Below, piece after piece: positions 35,860 to 46,287 of a DNA stretch of 64,000 bases. Source of the stretch: Diplosphaera chodatii (Eukaryota; Chlorophyta; Trebouxiophyceae; Prasiolales; Stichococcaceae); the NCBI GenBank assembly GCA_032358165.1, contig JAALGY010000014.1:310001-374000 (forward strand), given 5' to 3'. Below the pieces are notes generated by a model. The model was not told the origin of the DNA. It searched no databases and was given only the letters and a program-made list of their open reading frames with translations. The number at the start of each line of letters is the position of its first letter. Within the stretch, counting starts at the first letter, position 1. A program made the position numbers and the translations under genes.

Positions 35860-36789
35860 TCAGGCACATGTGGCTGCAGCGCCGCAGGCTGACACGAGCG
35901 CCCTGAATGCCGAGGACGCGCTGTGTTGCAGGCCAGCCCCGCCCGTGGGAGGCGTCGCAACTCTGCCGCCCTGCTCTGGTGGCTGGCCGCCAGCAGCATC
36001 ACTGGCGCGTGCTCCGCTGCAGCTGGCACGTCGTCCTGCCAGGCGCGCCGTTGGCCTGCACACCCCCACGCGGCGCGGGTGTTGGGGGCGCGGCTCGCCG
36101 TCAGATCGCTGCTTCAGCTGCTGCTGCTGCTGCTGCTGCTGCTGGGGACCCTGCCGCCGCTGCTCCTGGGACGTGCCTGTAGCTGTGCACGAATCGGGGC
36201 TGGAGGGCTGCGAGGTGGGGCCGACGGTCGACGAGCTCCGGGAGGCGCTGAGGGCGGCTGGGGGCTGCGGCGCGGGCGCGAGGGCGCCACCCTGCAGCAT
36301 GCCCAGCTGCAGGCCCTGCGGCGGCGGCGGCAGCAGCGGCCAGGCGAACATCATGGCGGCGCTGGTGGCGGAGGCCAGCAGCGGCAGGGTCTGCGCCGAG
36401 CTCGCAGCCGTTTGCGCAGCTGCATGCGTGCTGCTCCCCTGGCTGCTGGCAGCTGCCAGCTGGGCCTGCTGCTCTTCGAGGGCACTGAAGCGTGAGCGCC
36501 GCTTAGTCACCCCGCTGGTGCGGAGGCTGTACTTCTGTGCGTGGCTCGCAATCTGCGTGGGCGTCCTCGACGTGACAAATTGGCGGCTGATGCCGCGCCA
36601 GTTGCCCTTGCCAAGCTGCTGCAGGCCCAAGAGGAACAGGCGGTGCTCCTCCTCCGTCCACGGCTGCCCCTTCTTCGGGGCGCCGCCCTCTGTTGCCGGT
36701 TGGGGCTTTCCCCTTGCATGTCCGCCACTGGGGAGCGCATCGTGCAGCGACAGCCGGGGCGGCAGCACAAATGGCGGCAGCTCGCTCAT
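35860..36789 (-). CDS. Single-repeat MYB transcription factor, SHAQKYF class (variant SHAQKYS)
   Basis: A single exon of 309 residues from ATG 36789. The one MYB repeat starts near residue 43: [31 protein letters not shown], then [15 protein letters not shown]. This is the plant and algal 1R-MYB class (I-box binding, KUA1, DIV-like) that binds DNA as regulators of clock, sugar and light genes. The signature Phe of SHAQKYF is Ser here. The rest is Ala/Pro/Ser-rich with a run of nine Gln (near 36115-36145). The frame is open upstream to 36984, but that part overlaps the putative promoter elements, so I prefer the later ATG. Confidence 0.85.
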   Translation of the reverse strand: MSELPPFVLPPRLSLHDALPSGGHARGKPQPATEGGAPKKGQPWTEEEHRLFLLGLQQLGKGNWRGISRQFVTSRTPTQIASHAQKYSLRTSGVTKRRSRFSALEEQQAQLAAASSQGSSTHAAAQTAASSAQTLPLLASATSAAMMFAWPLLPPPPQGLQLGMLQGGALAPAPQPPAALSASRSSSTVGPTSQPSSPDSCTATGTSQEQRRQGPQQQQQQQQQLKQRSDGEPRPQHPRRVGVCRPTARLAGRRASCSGARASDAAGGQPPEQGGRVATPPTGGAGLQHSASSAFRALVSACGAAATCA

Positions 36790-37280
36790 TGTGTAGGATC
36801 CACCTGAAACCGCCCGCGGCCCGGCGGCGCGGGCTGCGCAGTGCATACTTATGACCCGAGCTCTGTGAATCGGCCACGTTCTTTTCGGGTCGAGGCGCGC
36901 CCACAGCCCTGGTCTACATGCATTCCCAATTGTCTCCATTTCGCTGTATGCATCAAGGGGTATAAAGATGTATAAACTCTTCATACCCCTTGGTATGCAA
37001 CTGCAGGGGGGCTAATGGACATCTGGTGCTGGCCGCATGGGCTTCGGGCATTGCAGCGCCACATTATGGCACACCCCGCCAATTGCAAGACACGCACCGT
37101 ACTCTGTCGGGACCTGCAAAGCGGGCGGCCTGCTCGTGTTTGCCCTCGGACAACTCCTATCTGCGGCCTCTGTTGGTCTGCCGCGCAGTGTAGCATCCCG
37201 GCAACACAGCCGCACACCTTGTGATTGCCCAACTGCTGCAAGCCACTAGCTGGTGTATACAGTTGTTGCTGAACCCCAAC
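36790..37280. promoter_or_regulatory. Divergent promoter, MYB (-) / homeodomain-like (+)
   Basis: The 491 bases between the start codons hold no supported exon. TATA-like sequences (tataaag, tataaac) lie at 36961-36977 within an inverted repeat. Confidence 0.45.
36954..36992. promoter_or_regulatory. Perfect 10-bp inverted repeat flanking TATA-like elements
   Basis: The arms caaggggtat (36954-36963) and ataccccttg (36983-36992) are exact reverse complements separated by 19 bases that contain tataaa. It could be an operator for a dimeric factor or form a hairpin. It sits between two divergent transcription-factor-like genes. Confidence 0.5.
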
Positions 37281-38632
37281 ATGCTGTCGCCAGCCTGCCC
37301 ATACGCAAGCGCCTTGCGTGTGGGCGGAGGCGTGGCACGGCTGGCGCCGAATGCAGTCGAACGCTCGCAATCCAGAGCAACACCAGGCAAACTCAGAGAA
37401 AGCTTCTTGCGAGTAGCGGCAAGCGACGACGTGCAGCAGAGTGGCGTGGGACCAGACCTTGCATCTGCTCCCCACTTTGGCGCTTCCATGCCACCGCAGG
37501 TAGGCAGTGGTTATGCCCATGCAGAGAGGAATCTGCATCAACTGATTAGGGTGGCGTCGAGAACACTTTGCATTCATGCTCCCCAGAAGCACGAGGCGCG
37601 GGTTATTGAGCCCGCCACCGATGCAAGTGGGCTAGCACGATGGCAGCGGAAGCGGTTGGAGACAGCCTACCAGGCCGGCAAGCGCAGTATCAGCGTGAGC
37701 AGCCTGCTGATGTGACCGGATACACTTGGTGCTGCCTGCTTGCTGAGGCCGCCCGAGCGCTGTAATTGCTGCACATCGTGCACCACACACATGCCGTCAA
37801 GAGCCATTGCCTGCCACTACCCTGACGCAACCATCTGCAGGTCAAGCAGCTGGCTGGCGACACGAAGCTGGATCGGAAACAAGTGCTTGCGTGGCTGAAG
37901 GAAAGGGCGCAGCAGCCCGACATGTGCGGCATCTCCCACAGCACATGAAGAGACGACAGCAACCCTGGATCCCTTTCATGTGCCAGGCTGTAAAGGGTTG
38001 GCGGATGCATTGATGTACACTCATTTGCCTCTATGCATCACTGGCTGCAGGCCAGCGGAACGGGACATCGCCAACATTGAGACAGCGGATCAGCCTTTCA
38101 CCCACAAAGAGAAGCCGACCTCTGCAGAGCCTCCCACAACCATGGCAAGGCAGTCCTTTGCAGGTCAGACCCACGCAAGGGCGGCCACACTACTTTGAAG
38201 GCATCTTGACATGGGCACCTGCAGGTGGCTGGGAACCATCCGGCCACATCAATGAAATTTTGGCGTATATGTTGGAGGTGCTGCCTGCAGCGCGTCAGGC
38301 GGAGCCCGGCGGCGACTTTGCACGCAAGCGCATGAAGCGCAGCACCGAGATGACGCTGGAGAAGGTGTTTGACCGCTATCGTTGGCCGCCAGATGACGTC
38401 ATTGCCGGCATCTGCATGCTGCACCGAGAGATGTCACCAGGTGAATGCAATCCAGCATTTAAATTGATGCTGGATGCCCGTGTTTGTGATGAAGGTCTCA
38501 TTGCTCGTCTGCGCACATACGATCAGAGTCGGGCTGCTCCTTGCAGGTCGTGTCAAACTGTGGTTTGAGGAGCAGCGACGGCTACACATGCGTCCGCAGC
38601 CCGTGAGCCATCGGCAGCGAAGTCAGCGGTGA
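37281..38632 (+). CDS. Homeodomain-like protein with plastid-type leader (OCP3-like)
   Basis: Six exons join in phase: 37281-37499, 37587-37694, 37841-37923, 38051-38163, 38225-38440 and 38547-38632. They give 274 residues. The first exon is Ala/Ser/Arg-rich with few acids, as in chloroplast transit peptides. Residues ~85-135 read ARWQRKRLETAYQAGKRSIS joined to VKQLAGDTKLDRKQVLAWL, a homeodomain-like helix set. The end of the protein has a second helix-turn-helix-like stretch, STEMTLEKVFDRYRWPPDDV and then GRVKLWFEEQRRLHM, where LWFEEQRR looks like a homeodomain recognition helix. The layout recalls plant OCP3 (a plastid/nuclear homeodomain protein linked to defence), but the match is from memory of the pattern, so family assignment is tentative. 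Confidence 0.6.
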
Positions 38633-39208
38633 CAGTATTGACATGTGCCAGCACATTGGGATATGCTGCACCGACAGCAATGGGTGCATAGACGGGAGTA
38701 TTACAGCGGCGATGCTGGCTGCCTGCTGTTTACAGTGGTAAACAAGGATAACATACAAACTCAGCAGCACAAGAGTGCACCAATGTCTCAGCGGAGCTTG
38801 ACCAGACATGTTTCCTGCAAGGGTCCACCACGTCCTTTTGCCGGCCTCTAAGCCTTAGAGCCTAGCAAATGATGCTGCATCTCACAGCTCACAAACACAG
38901 ACAGTACAAAATACACATGCTGTTAGCACATGCTGTCAGCACCAGCGATACATAGGGGGCTCCGTAAGCCATCGTGAGGCATTGGTCAACTGTGCTACAG
39001 CCTTGTCATGTCGGCAGCATATACATAGTGGTTCGCACAGCGCATCTCTGTTGGTCTGCCCCCTCATGCCACCTCCGTAACAAGCTGCATGCAGGCAACA
39101 GTACGTCAGTGTAAATAGCATGAAGAAGGATACCGAAGCCTTGCGTACAGGACGACGGCGCCTGGTGACCGTCCCCGCGATCAACTCTCTCACTCCAGTG
39201 AGGCTGGG
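38633..39208. other. Convergent intergenic region, 576 bases
   Basis: This lies between the homeodomain-like gene (+) and the BFN gene (-). No clear exon is seen. A minus-strand open stretch at 38936-39193 could be an alternative last exon of the BFN gene if the donor after HRQ near 39246 is used. Confidence 0.4.
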
Positions 39209-41062
39209 TTAACAAGCCGCACGGCAGCGTGCCGCCTGTATCACCTGGCGGTGCACGTAGACGGGGGCGCTGAAGCGCAGCGCCAGGTTCAGGGCATCGG
39301 AGGGGCGGCTGTCCACGCCCGCCAGCGTCGCATCGCCCAGCACCGGCGTCGCGCCCGCTGCCGGCTCGAAGTGCGCGCTGCAGACACGGGGCGCACCATT
39401 CAGGCGAGACCCAGCAAAGGGTATGCTGCAGTATATGCGCTTCGTACATCATCAGGCAGCACAGAAGCAGACTGGCGAGGCATATACGGTTGTGGAGCAT
39501 GGGCCTACCGTGCATAGAACACGCCGCGCTCCGAAGCGCAGATGCGCACATATGTCACCTGCATGTACATGTTGAGCGTGACCACGCAGCGAAGCACAGG
39601 CGATGCAGACAGCCGTACGACCATAACTTCACCAGGACGTTATGCACTCAATAGCATACCCTGCGGCCGAGCGACTCCACAACTCTGCGCAGGAAGTCGT
39701 ATGTCAGTGGCCGCTTGCAACCCTGCATTTACGAACTCGAGTGTCAAGCAAGTGGAGCAGAACATCATTGCAGAATTGATAGTGCAATGCAGCGTTGCAC
39801 GGCCCTGCTGCACCGGCAACTACAAACACCTGCTGATGCCACTTCCAGCCGCTGAACGCCTGCACCAGGGCCTTGCCCTCTGCATCACCTGTCAAATCCA
39901 AAGACCAGACTAAGACCCAACATAACACTTGTTGCTCAGCATGAGACCCAACATGCTGGCTGCTTGTTCACTGCAAAAGCCAGTGCAGCGTGCCATGTAC
40001 ACTCCGCACTGCACTGTGGCATCTTGCAGGCACTGTGCCGCGTTTCTGTGCGTACCAATGAACATCTGCAGTGGCCGAGTGCCTGGCTGCTGCGGCTTCA
40101 GTGTGACCTTGAACGTTCGGTCCTTAGCCAGCTCTTGCACTGCATAGTCAGACCAACCATGGTGAGCGGTTGCTCGATGCGCGCGAGGGGGAATGTCTCC
40201 AGTGACCACCCTCTCAGCATGGCATGCGCCTCTGTAGTCGGTTGCCATTGCATGCACCAGCTCCACCTGCATCCAAGTCGGCTTGGTAGTAGTCTTGCTT
40301 CAGGTCGAAGTCGGGCTTGGGGGCGGGCGGCGCAGGCGGTGCTGCGGCCGGTGCCGGCGGCTTGACAACTGCAGAGTCATATGAACGGACACCAATGTGT
40401 GAGCGCTTTACGAGTGCAGCCCAGCAGATGGGTCTCGGCTCCAGCTGGAATGGTGGGCTGGGGAGGTGCCCCCTCTCCAGGACAGCAGTCGGCACCTTGT
40501 GGGGCTGACTCCGGCGTGCAGGGCGCCAGCTTGCCCTCAGAGCCTGGCGACTCCTGGTTGGTGCCGTTCGCGGCAATGTCCACCGTGCTGCTGCGTTCCT
40601 TCTCGGAGAGACCTGCGTGACGCAACGAGCAGCTCGCGCTTGTGCTGCAGCTTTGGGGACACTGGGCCTTGAGGGGTGTCATGGGTATCCTGCAGCATTA
40701 GGCGCAACACGCTCCGCTTGCAGGCGCAGCATCGCAGACCTGATGCCGCCTTGGGGGCTGCAAGCCGCGGGCTGTTTGGTGGCGAAGGCTCCGGGCTATC
40801 CCAGTCGCTCCCCGAGCAGCTCTCGCCCTCATCCGAGTCGACATTCACCCAGGTGGCATCCAGTTCTGCTGCATGATGATCAGAGGCACAGAGAGTCAAT
40901 GGCAGAGGGCGCCAATCTTTAGCGCCCCACCACGTCTACATGAACGACTATACAGTATCTGAGCCCGAACAATTGTCGCCCACCTCCGTCCTCCAAGCGC
41001 AAGTCCTTCAAGCCCTTGCCAGACCCTGTAAGCACGTCGGCCACCTTGCCCATCATGTCCAT
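39209..41062 (-). CDS. Bifunctional-nuclease (BFN/DUF151) domain protein with acidic, low-complexity N-terminus
   Basis: The start ATG at 41062 gives MDMMGKVADVLTGSGKGLKD, whose exon splices in phase to ELDATWVNVDSDEGES. A Ser/Pro/Ala-rich region follows. The C-terminal half is a BFN domain over several exons: FKVTLKPQQPGTRPLQMFIG, DAEGKALVQAFSGWKWHQQ, LTYDFLRRVVESLGRR, VTYVRICASERGVFYAR, then GVDSRPSDALNLALRFSAPVYVHRQ and a stop at 39209-39211. The RPSDA-x-N-x-x-x-R-x-x-x-P-x-x-V core is diagnostic and is shared with the 48.4-kb gene. Plant BBD proteins with this fold have nuclease activity and act in stress responses. UVR motifs are absent here. Borders between 40.2 and 40.75 kb are unresolved. 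Confidence 0.6.
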
Positions 41063-41792
41063 CGGCGGCCTGCGAGCCAAATATAGAGGCTGATGGTGGA
41101 GAATGCTACCTACACGAGGTGTCGAAACCAGCACACGCTGAGCTGAGCGTGTCGGAGTTCGTGGATCGGGAAGCAGACAGGTTGAATTCCTGAGTGCTAC
41201 AGGACAAGCAGAGGGTTTCGTGCCTAGCGTCGACGCTGAGGGCATGCAGCTGCACACCTGCCGGCCGCTGTGCTTCGTTGCCCGGAAAGATCCGTGTGCA
41301 GGCCGTGCTCCTTCGATCCACGTCACAGTGTTCCGCTGCACACTGCTCAAGCTTTGCTGCAGGTCGCGCAGCAGCTGAGCGCTTACCACCTCCACAAAAA
41401 ACGCTGATGAACGTGTGTTTGCCGCGTGCGTACTAATCAGCTCAGCATTCCAGGCAAATATCGTTGAGCGGTACAACCAGTCGAAGCAGGAAGCATACCC
41501 CAGCGCAGATCACCAAGTTTCACGAGTGCTGCACTGGTATCCAGTATCATCAGGCGTAGTGCGCAACAGCCGCATCCGAGTCTTCACATAAGAATTGCGT
41601 CAAGACCTGTCGTAGATCGAGCGCTTGCATCTGACAAGTGGTCATTGCTTTTGTTGAGCATGCACCCGTGGCAGCGACACTGTCCATTGCGACTGTAGAC
41701 TCAGCGCATCTGCTATCCGATTCACTTGAAATTGCAGTTCGACGTGACCCAGGCCCTGTGTGCCCATATAATGTCAAGATCCTGAGGCCATC
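41063..41792. promoter_or_regulatory. Divergent spacer, BFN gene (-) / tandem-S1 gene (+)
   Basis: 730 bases without a supported exon. A minus-strand open frame extends from the BFN start up to 41476, so an upstream 5' exon cannot be ruled out. Confidence 0.4.
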
Positions 41793-44765
41793 ATGGGCAG
41801 CGGCGATCATGAGCGGCGAAGACGCCACGAGCGCAGCCGCAGCCGGGAGGACCGTCGGACGCGCAGCAGAAGCCCACGTCGCCGCCGACATTGCAGCCGC
41901 AGCCGCAGCCCCAGGAGACAGCGCAGCCCAGACCGTGGTCGGTGAGCGCACACGTGCCTACGCATGGCGCCCCAGCTGCTGATGCACTGCAAGCTGAAAG
42001 GCGTGATGTCTGAAGACACAGTCAGTGCGTTTGAGTGCAGACATGCATATGCAGGCACGGCGATCACGTTGGCCGCAGGCCGCCGCAGCACTCCGACCTG
42101 CAGCGGGTCAGGGAGCCACTGGGCAGCGGTGCAATGCTTGCGACAGAGCCGCCAGCCATTGGCAGCATCCACAGGTCTGTACGGATGCTAAGACCTGTCA
42201 CAGCAGGGGATGTGCGCCGAACATCCTGGTGCACGCGATCTGCAATGATGCTGTCGCTCGTGCCACTCGCGGCAGTGTTGCGAGGCGCGCTGTTGTGCCA
42301 TCTCGTGCAGAGCAGCAGTGGCCAGCGTGCGCCCCTTTGGCGTGTTTGTGCGGCCAGAGGGGCACCCGCAGGATGCCCTGGTGCACGCCAGCCAGGTCAA
42401 CGAGCAGCTGAGCCTCAGCCGCGAGGATGAGGATGCAGACAAAGTGAAGGCGCTGGAGTTCTTCGCGCCCCCACACTCCCAGGTGGGATGATATTTTCAA
42501 ATTCTGCAAGGTATAAGGAATAAGGAATAACCAAATGTAAAAATGCGAAAATGCACCTTGTACGGATGGGCTCCTGGCGGTGGACAACGAGACCGAAGCT
42601 TGCAATCATGAGTCTGGGTCGACTTGCTACTAATGTGAACGGTGCTGCACCCAGCAGTCCAATGACATGCACCTGAGGGCTCCACACTGGCGCAGGTGTA
42701 CGTGAAGATCCTGGAGGTGGCAGAGGACGGCAGCGGTCGCGTCAAGATTGGCGCCTCCATAAAGGTGGTGGATCAGGACACAGGTGCCGACCTGGACCCC
42801 AGTGGGCTGGCAGCCAGTAGGTCAGCACCGGTGTTGGCTCGACTGTGCGTTTTCATGCCACAAAACTATCGTTTGCCTGCAGTTCAGTAACCATAAACAT
42901 GGTCACGTCTATCCCAATGTCTTGAAACCTCGTGTATGCTTTTCAACATACTGACCGCCGACGCTGGACGTCACAGCAGGCGTGGTGGCGGCGGCGGCGG
43001 CGGCGGCCCACAAAGTGATGAGCCACCGGAAGTGGGCTCGATTCACGATGCTGTAGTGGAGCGCATCCAGCCCTATGGGGTGTTCGTGCGCCTGGCAGGC
43101 TTCCGCAAGTTTGGCCTGGTTCACTCACGGCAGGTGCGCCCCTTCACAACTTCCCGTGCAGGGCGCTGAGCTGCCTCAAGGTGGACACCAGGAGGTAGTG
43201 GCTCGTACACAGTCTATCATGCGCTCCTGGCCTCCTGAGGCTGCAGCCTTGCCTGGGACGGATGCATTGATCGGACTTCTGCGATGCTGCTCCGAACTGA
43301 TTGCAACGTGCAACCACCTGCACATCAGCACAGGGCATTTGCAGTCTACCTGCAAAGCCCGCTGACGCATACAGATATGCTCGGCAGGTGAGCGACCACA
43401 TGGACTTTGGCAAGGAGGACACAGACGAGGAGAAGACAGCCGCGTTGAGCAGCATACTCGCCATCGGAGAGGCCTGCAAAGTGAAGGTCGTGGAGGTTGC
43501 CTTTGATGAGCGGTGAGCAGGAGGAAGAGCCTGCCTGCCAGGCCCCCATTTGGAGTAGCACTTGTGTCTTGCTGCTGGTCTGGAGTTGCCCACAGGGACA
43601 AGTGTTGTTGCCAATTCTGTGTGATCCGTGCAGAACCCGTTTGCAAGGTGCAGATGCCCATGCGCAGGGGCCCGAAAGTGGGCTGCTCTATTAAGCTGGT
43701 CAATCAGCGCGATGGGACAGGTGAGCCAACCGCACCGCCAAGTTCACTGGAAAATGAGCGTGATCACGAAGGGTATCCACAGGCACTTGAGTTCCTGACT
43801 CACATGCTGTGGCTGTGCCGCTTCCACAACATTTTGCTGCATCTGGCTCCAGATCTCGATCCGAATGGCCTGCTCTATCGGCCGCGGGGGGAGCGGGGTG
43901 AGGGCGGCGGCGGCAAGGCACCCATCGGCGCCAACGTCGCAGTCGTCAAGGAGGGCGCCCGCATTGAGTGGGGCCATCTGAAAGGTGTGATGTGCACAGC
44001 ATGCACGGACAGCCAGAGCGTCAACGCCACGCAGCAAGGGGAGGCATGCCGCACGAGTGCACTGACCTGCTCTAGTGCTGTTGTCAATGCAGCCGGTGAC
44101 ACGCAATATGGGGACAGCCAGGCGTACGACCTCGTGGCAGATGACGCGGGGGAGCCGCCGCTGCCTCCGCCGCCTGGTAGGCTGCAAACGCGGATCTTGG
44201 CTGTCCGAGTATGATTGAGCAGCTAGAAGCTAGCCTGCAAGATTGTTATCGTTCTTTCACCTAGATTACATCACCGTCCTTGATCCTTCTAGCACTATCA
44301 CGATGGCGCATCTATATGTGCATTTGCAGCAGCGAACGGCGCTCATCCTGCTGCAGCACACCAGCAGCTGCCGCCCCCACCGCCATTGGGCCGGGGACGT
44401 GGGGCCGTGCAGCCCGCATGGATGTCCAGCGGCGCAACAGACCCCGCCGCGCCTGGCCGCCCCGGAGGTGAGGTCTGCTGCTTGTACGCATTGAACGTTC
44501 AACGTTGGTGACCTCCTCAGCGGAGGATACCGACAAGGTTGCGTGTGCATTGGTCGTTCCGGCAGCTTGCCAGCGTAACCTCCGGCTTTACGGTCATCTT
44601 GGTGGTGCAGAGTGGGGTACTGTCCGGAGTGTGGATGAAGCGCTTGCCATCTTGGAAAAGCATGGGAAAAAGAAGAAGGACAAGGACAAAAGTAAAGACA
44701 AAAAGCACAAAAAGGAGAAGGAGAAGCATTCAAAGAAAGAAAAGAAGGAGAAAAAGCAAAAGTGA
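41793..44765 (+). CDS. RS-rich, tandem S1 RNA-binding protein (ZCCHC17/pNO40-like)
   Basis: The first exon from ATG 41793 encodes an Arg/Ser-rich leader (HERRRHERSRSREDRRTRSR). Later exons encode two S1 OB-fold domains. The first has SVRPFGVFVRPEGHPQDALV, QVNEQLSLSREDEDADK and VKIGASIKVVDQDTGADL. A poly-Gly linker near 42985-43005 follows. The second has VVERIQPYGVFVRLAGFRK, FGLVHSRQ, KVKVVEVAFDE and KVGCSIKLVNQRDGTDL. Each domain ends in the S-x-K-x-V-(D/N)-Q-x-x-G-x-DLDP signature seen in pNO40/ZCCHC17 and PRP22-type S1 domains. The tail is Pro/Gly-rich, then SVDEALAILEKHG and a Lys/Glu run before the stop at 44763. No CCHC knuckle is seen. A role in splicing or ribosome biogenesis is inferred. 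Confidence 0.7.
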
Positions 44766-44948
44766 TGTGCCTATGCTCCTGTCATCATCCATGCGTACTG
44801 TTGTAATGATGGCCAGGATGAGTGTTTCACACCACATGCTTATTGCAAACGGGCCTGATCCCTCAAGGCTTCCCCATTCAATTGAGACCGCATCAAAAAA
44901 CACAACAGACGCTCAGCGCATGAAATCAACAGGCAGCAGATGCAGCTG

Positions 44949-46056
44949 TCACTTCGGTAACCCCATGGCAGCAGCAGCACTCAGGGACTGCCGCTTCCGC
45001 CCGCCTGACCCCCTGCCGCCGCTGCCCGGCCCGCCACTGCCTCTGCCCCCACTGCTGCCCTTGCCACCGGGTGGCGGCGTCAGGACGCCCTTCTGCTCGT
45101 TCATCTGTTGCACAGCACGCGGTCCTCACACAAGAGCTTGCTGGTTGCAGGTGTGTGCATGTGTACCTGGAGCTGTGCTGGCGCCAAGGGACTGCACAAG
45201 TCTCGGGAGAGACGCGAGGCAGGCGCACAGTCGGTCCTGAGCAAACACTAGTGCCTACCTGGTAGCCCTCCTTGAGCAGCTTGTTGTAGGTGACCTTGCC
45301 GATCTGGAGCGTGCGCCCCGTGGCCTCGTTGTACACCAGTCCGCTGCACCGACAGCAGTGCAGCAGTCAGAGAGGATGCCCCAAGTGGCGCAGCCAGCTG
45401 AGGCACGTCCAGCGTGCACCACTGCTTCAGGGTTGCCATGTCCTACCCAAAGTTCAATGCCAAACTGAGCGCTACACTACTGGCGCTGTATGCAAGGCGC
45501 GCGCGTGCACGCACTTCTGCACAAGCGGGCTGATGGGCGTCTGTGGGTCCGCTGTCTGCTGCCCGCTGGGGCGGCCGCGCCGCCCGGGCGACACGACCGG
45601 TGTCTGGCGCGCTGTCTCGCCGTTTGCTCCGGTGCCCTGCCAGCAGCACAGACACATCTCACGGCATGCAATCTGAGCAGATCCGGTTGCGCTGGTCGCC
45701 ATGCGCTGGTCGCCATGCGTGGTGGGAGGCGCTCGACGGCAGGCACCTGTTGGCTGCTGCCCTCGTACTCCTCCTCGCTGTACTCGCTGTCCTCCGCCTC
45801 GCCCTGCTCCCCGTCATGGTCCCCGTTCTCCAGTGGCTGTGGCTGTCAGGAGCAAGTCTGGTTTTCACTCTAGTGACACAACACACGCATGCTGCAATGG
45901 GGAGAGGCAGAACTGCGCTGCCTCCCTCACTGCCCGACAGATGACGGCGCACCATGGGAGTTGGGATGGTGCTCAGCTGCATCGCATGACATGCATGTCC
46001 GAGACTGCATCCTCAGAGTGGTGACGTACATGCGGCTCGTTGTACAGGTCGGCCAT
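44949..46056 (-). CDS. Unknown protein: acidic middle, TGR-motif exon, Gly-rich basic tail
   Basis: The likely start is ATG 46056 (MADLYNEPH, donor gtacgt). Later exons are at about 45755-45845 (NGDHDGEQGEAEDSEYSEEE), 45490-45640 (GETARQTPVVSPGRRGRP, DPQTPISPLVQK), 45262-45340 (YNEATGRTLQIGKVTYNKLL) and 44949-45110 (MNEQKGVLTPPPGGKGSS and a Gly/Arg/Ser tail ending AAAAMGLPK). I do not recognise the family. The upstream open frame (FIQRQFGRLVAQPALAAK, up to 46215) may be a further 5' exon. The 'TGR-x-(I/L)-x-x-G-x-x-T-Y-x-x-L' stretch looks like a compact binding motif, while the rest looks disordered. Confidence 0.5.
45689..45716. repeat. 14-bp tandem duplication
   Basis: gcgctggtcgccat occurs twice in direct succession in a probable intron of the 45-46 kb minus-strand gene. 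Confidence 0.7.
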
Positions 46057-46287
46057 GCTGCGCTCCTTGCGCCGCTGACGCTGCTGCGGCCACGTCTGTG
46101 CGCTGCCACGCCTGTCGTCCCCAGCGGCTCTGCCTCCAGCCAACTCTTTGGCCGCAAGTGCAGGCTGCGCAACTAGCCGCCCAAACTGGCGCTGGATGAA
46201 GGCTGCGCCCGGCACCCTACCGATTCAACACGCTCAGCGGTGAGCACTGGACAGAAACACCTGTGCTGTGCTGCACAACAAGTTGAT

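Noticed and set aside
36100..36160. CTG triplet run that could be a microsatellite
   Set aside because: It encodes the poly-Gln tract of the MYB protein in frame, so it is described as part of that gene.
36790..36984. N-terminal extension of the MYB gene up to 36984
   Set aside because: It would overlap the TATA-like elements and the inverted repeat, and the extension has no recognisable feature. The ATG at 36789 is more likely.
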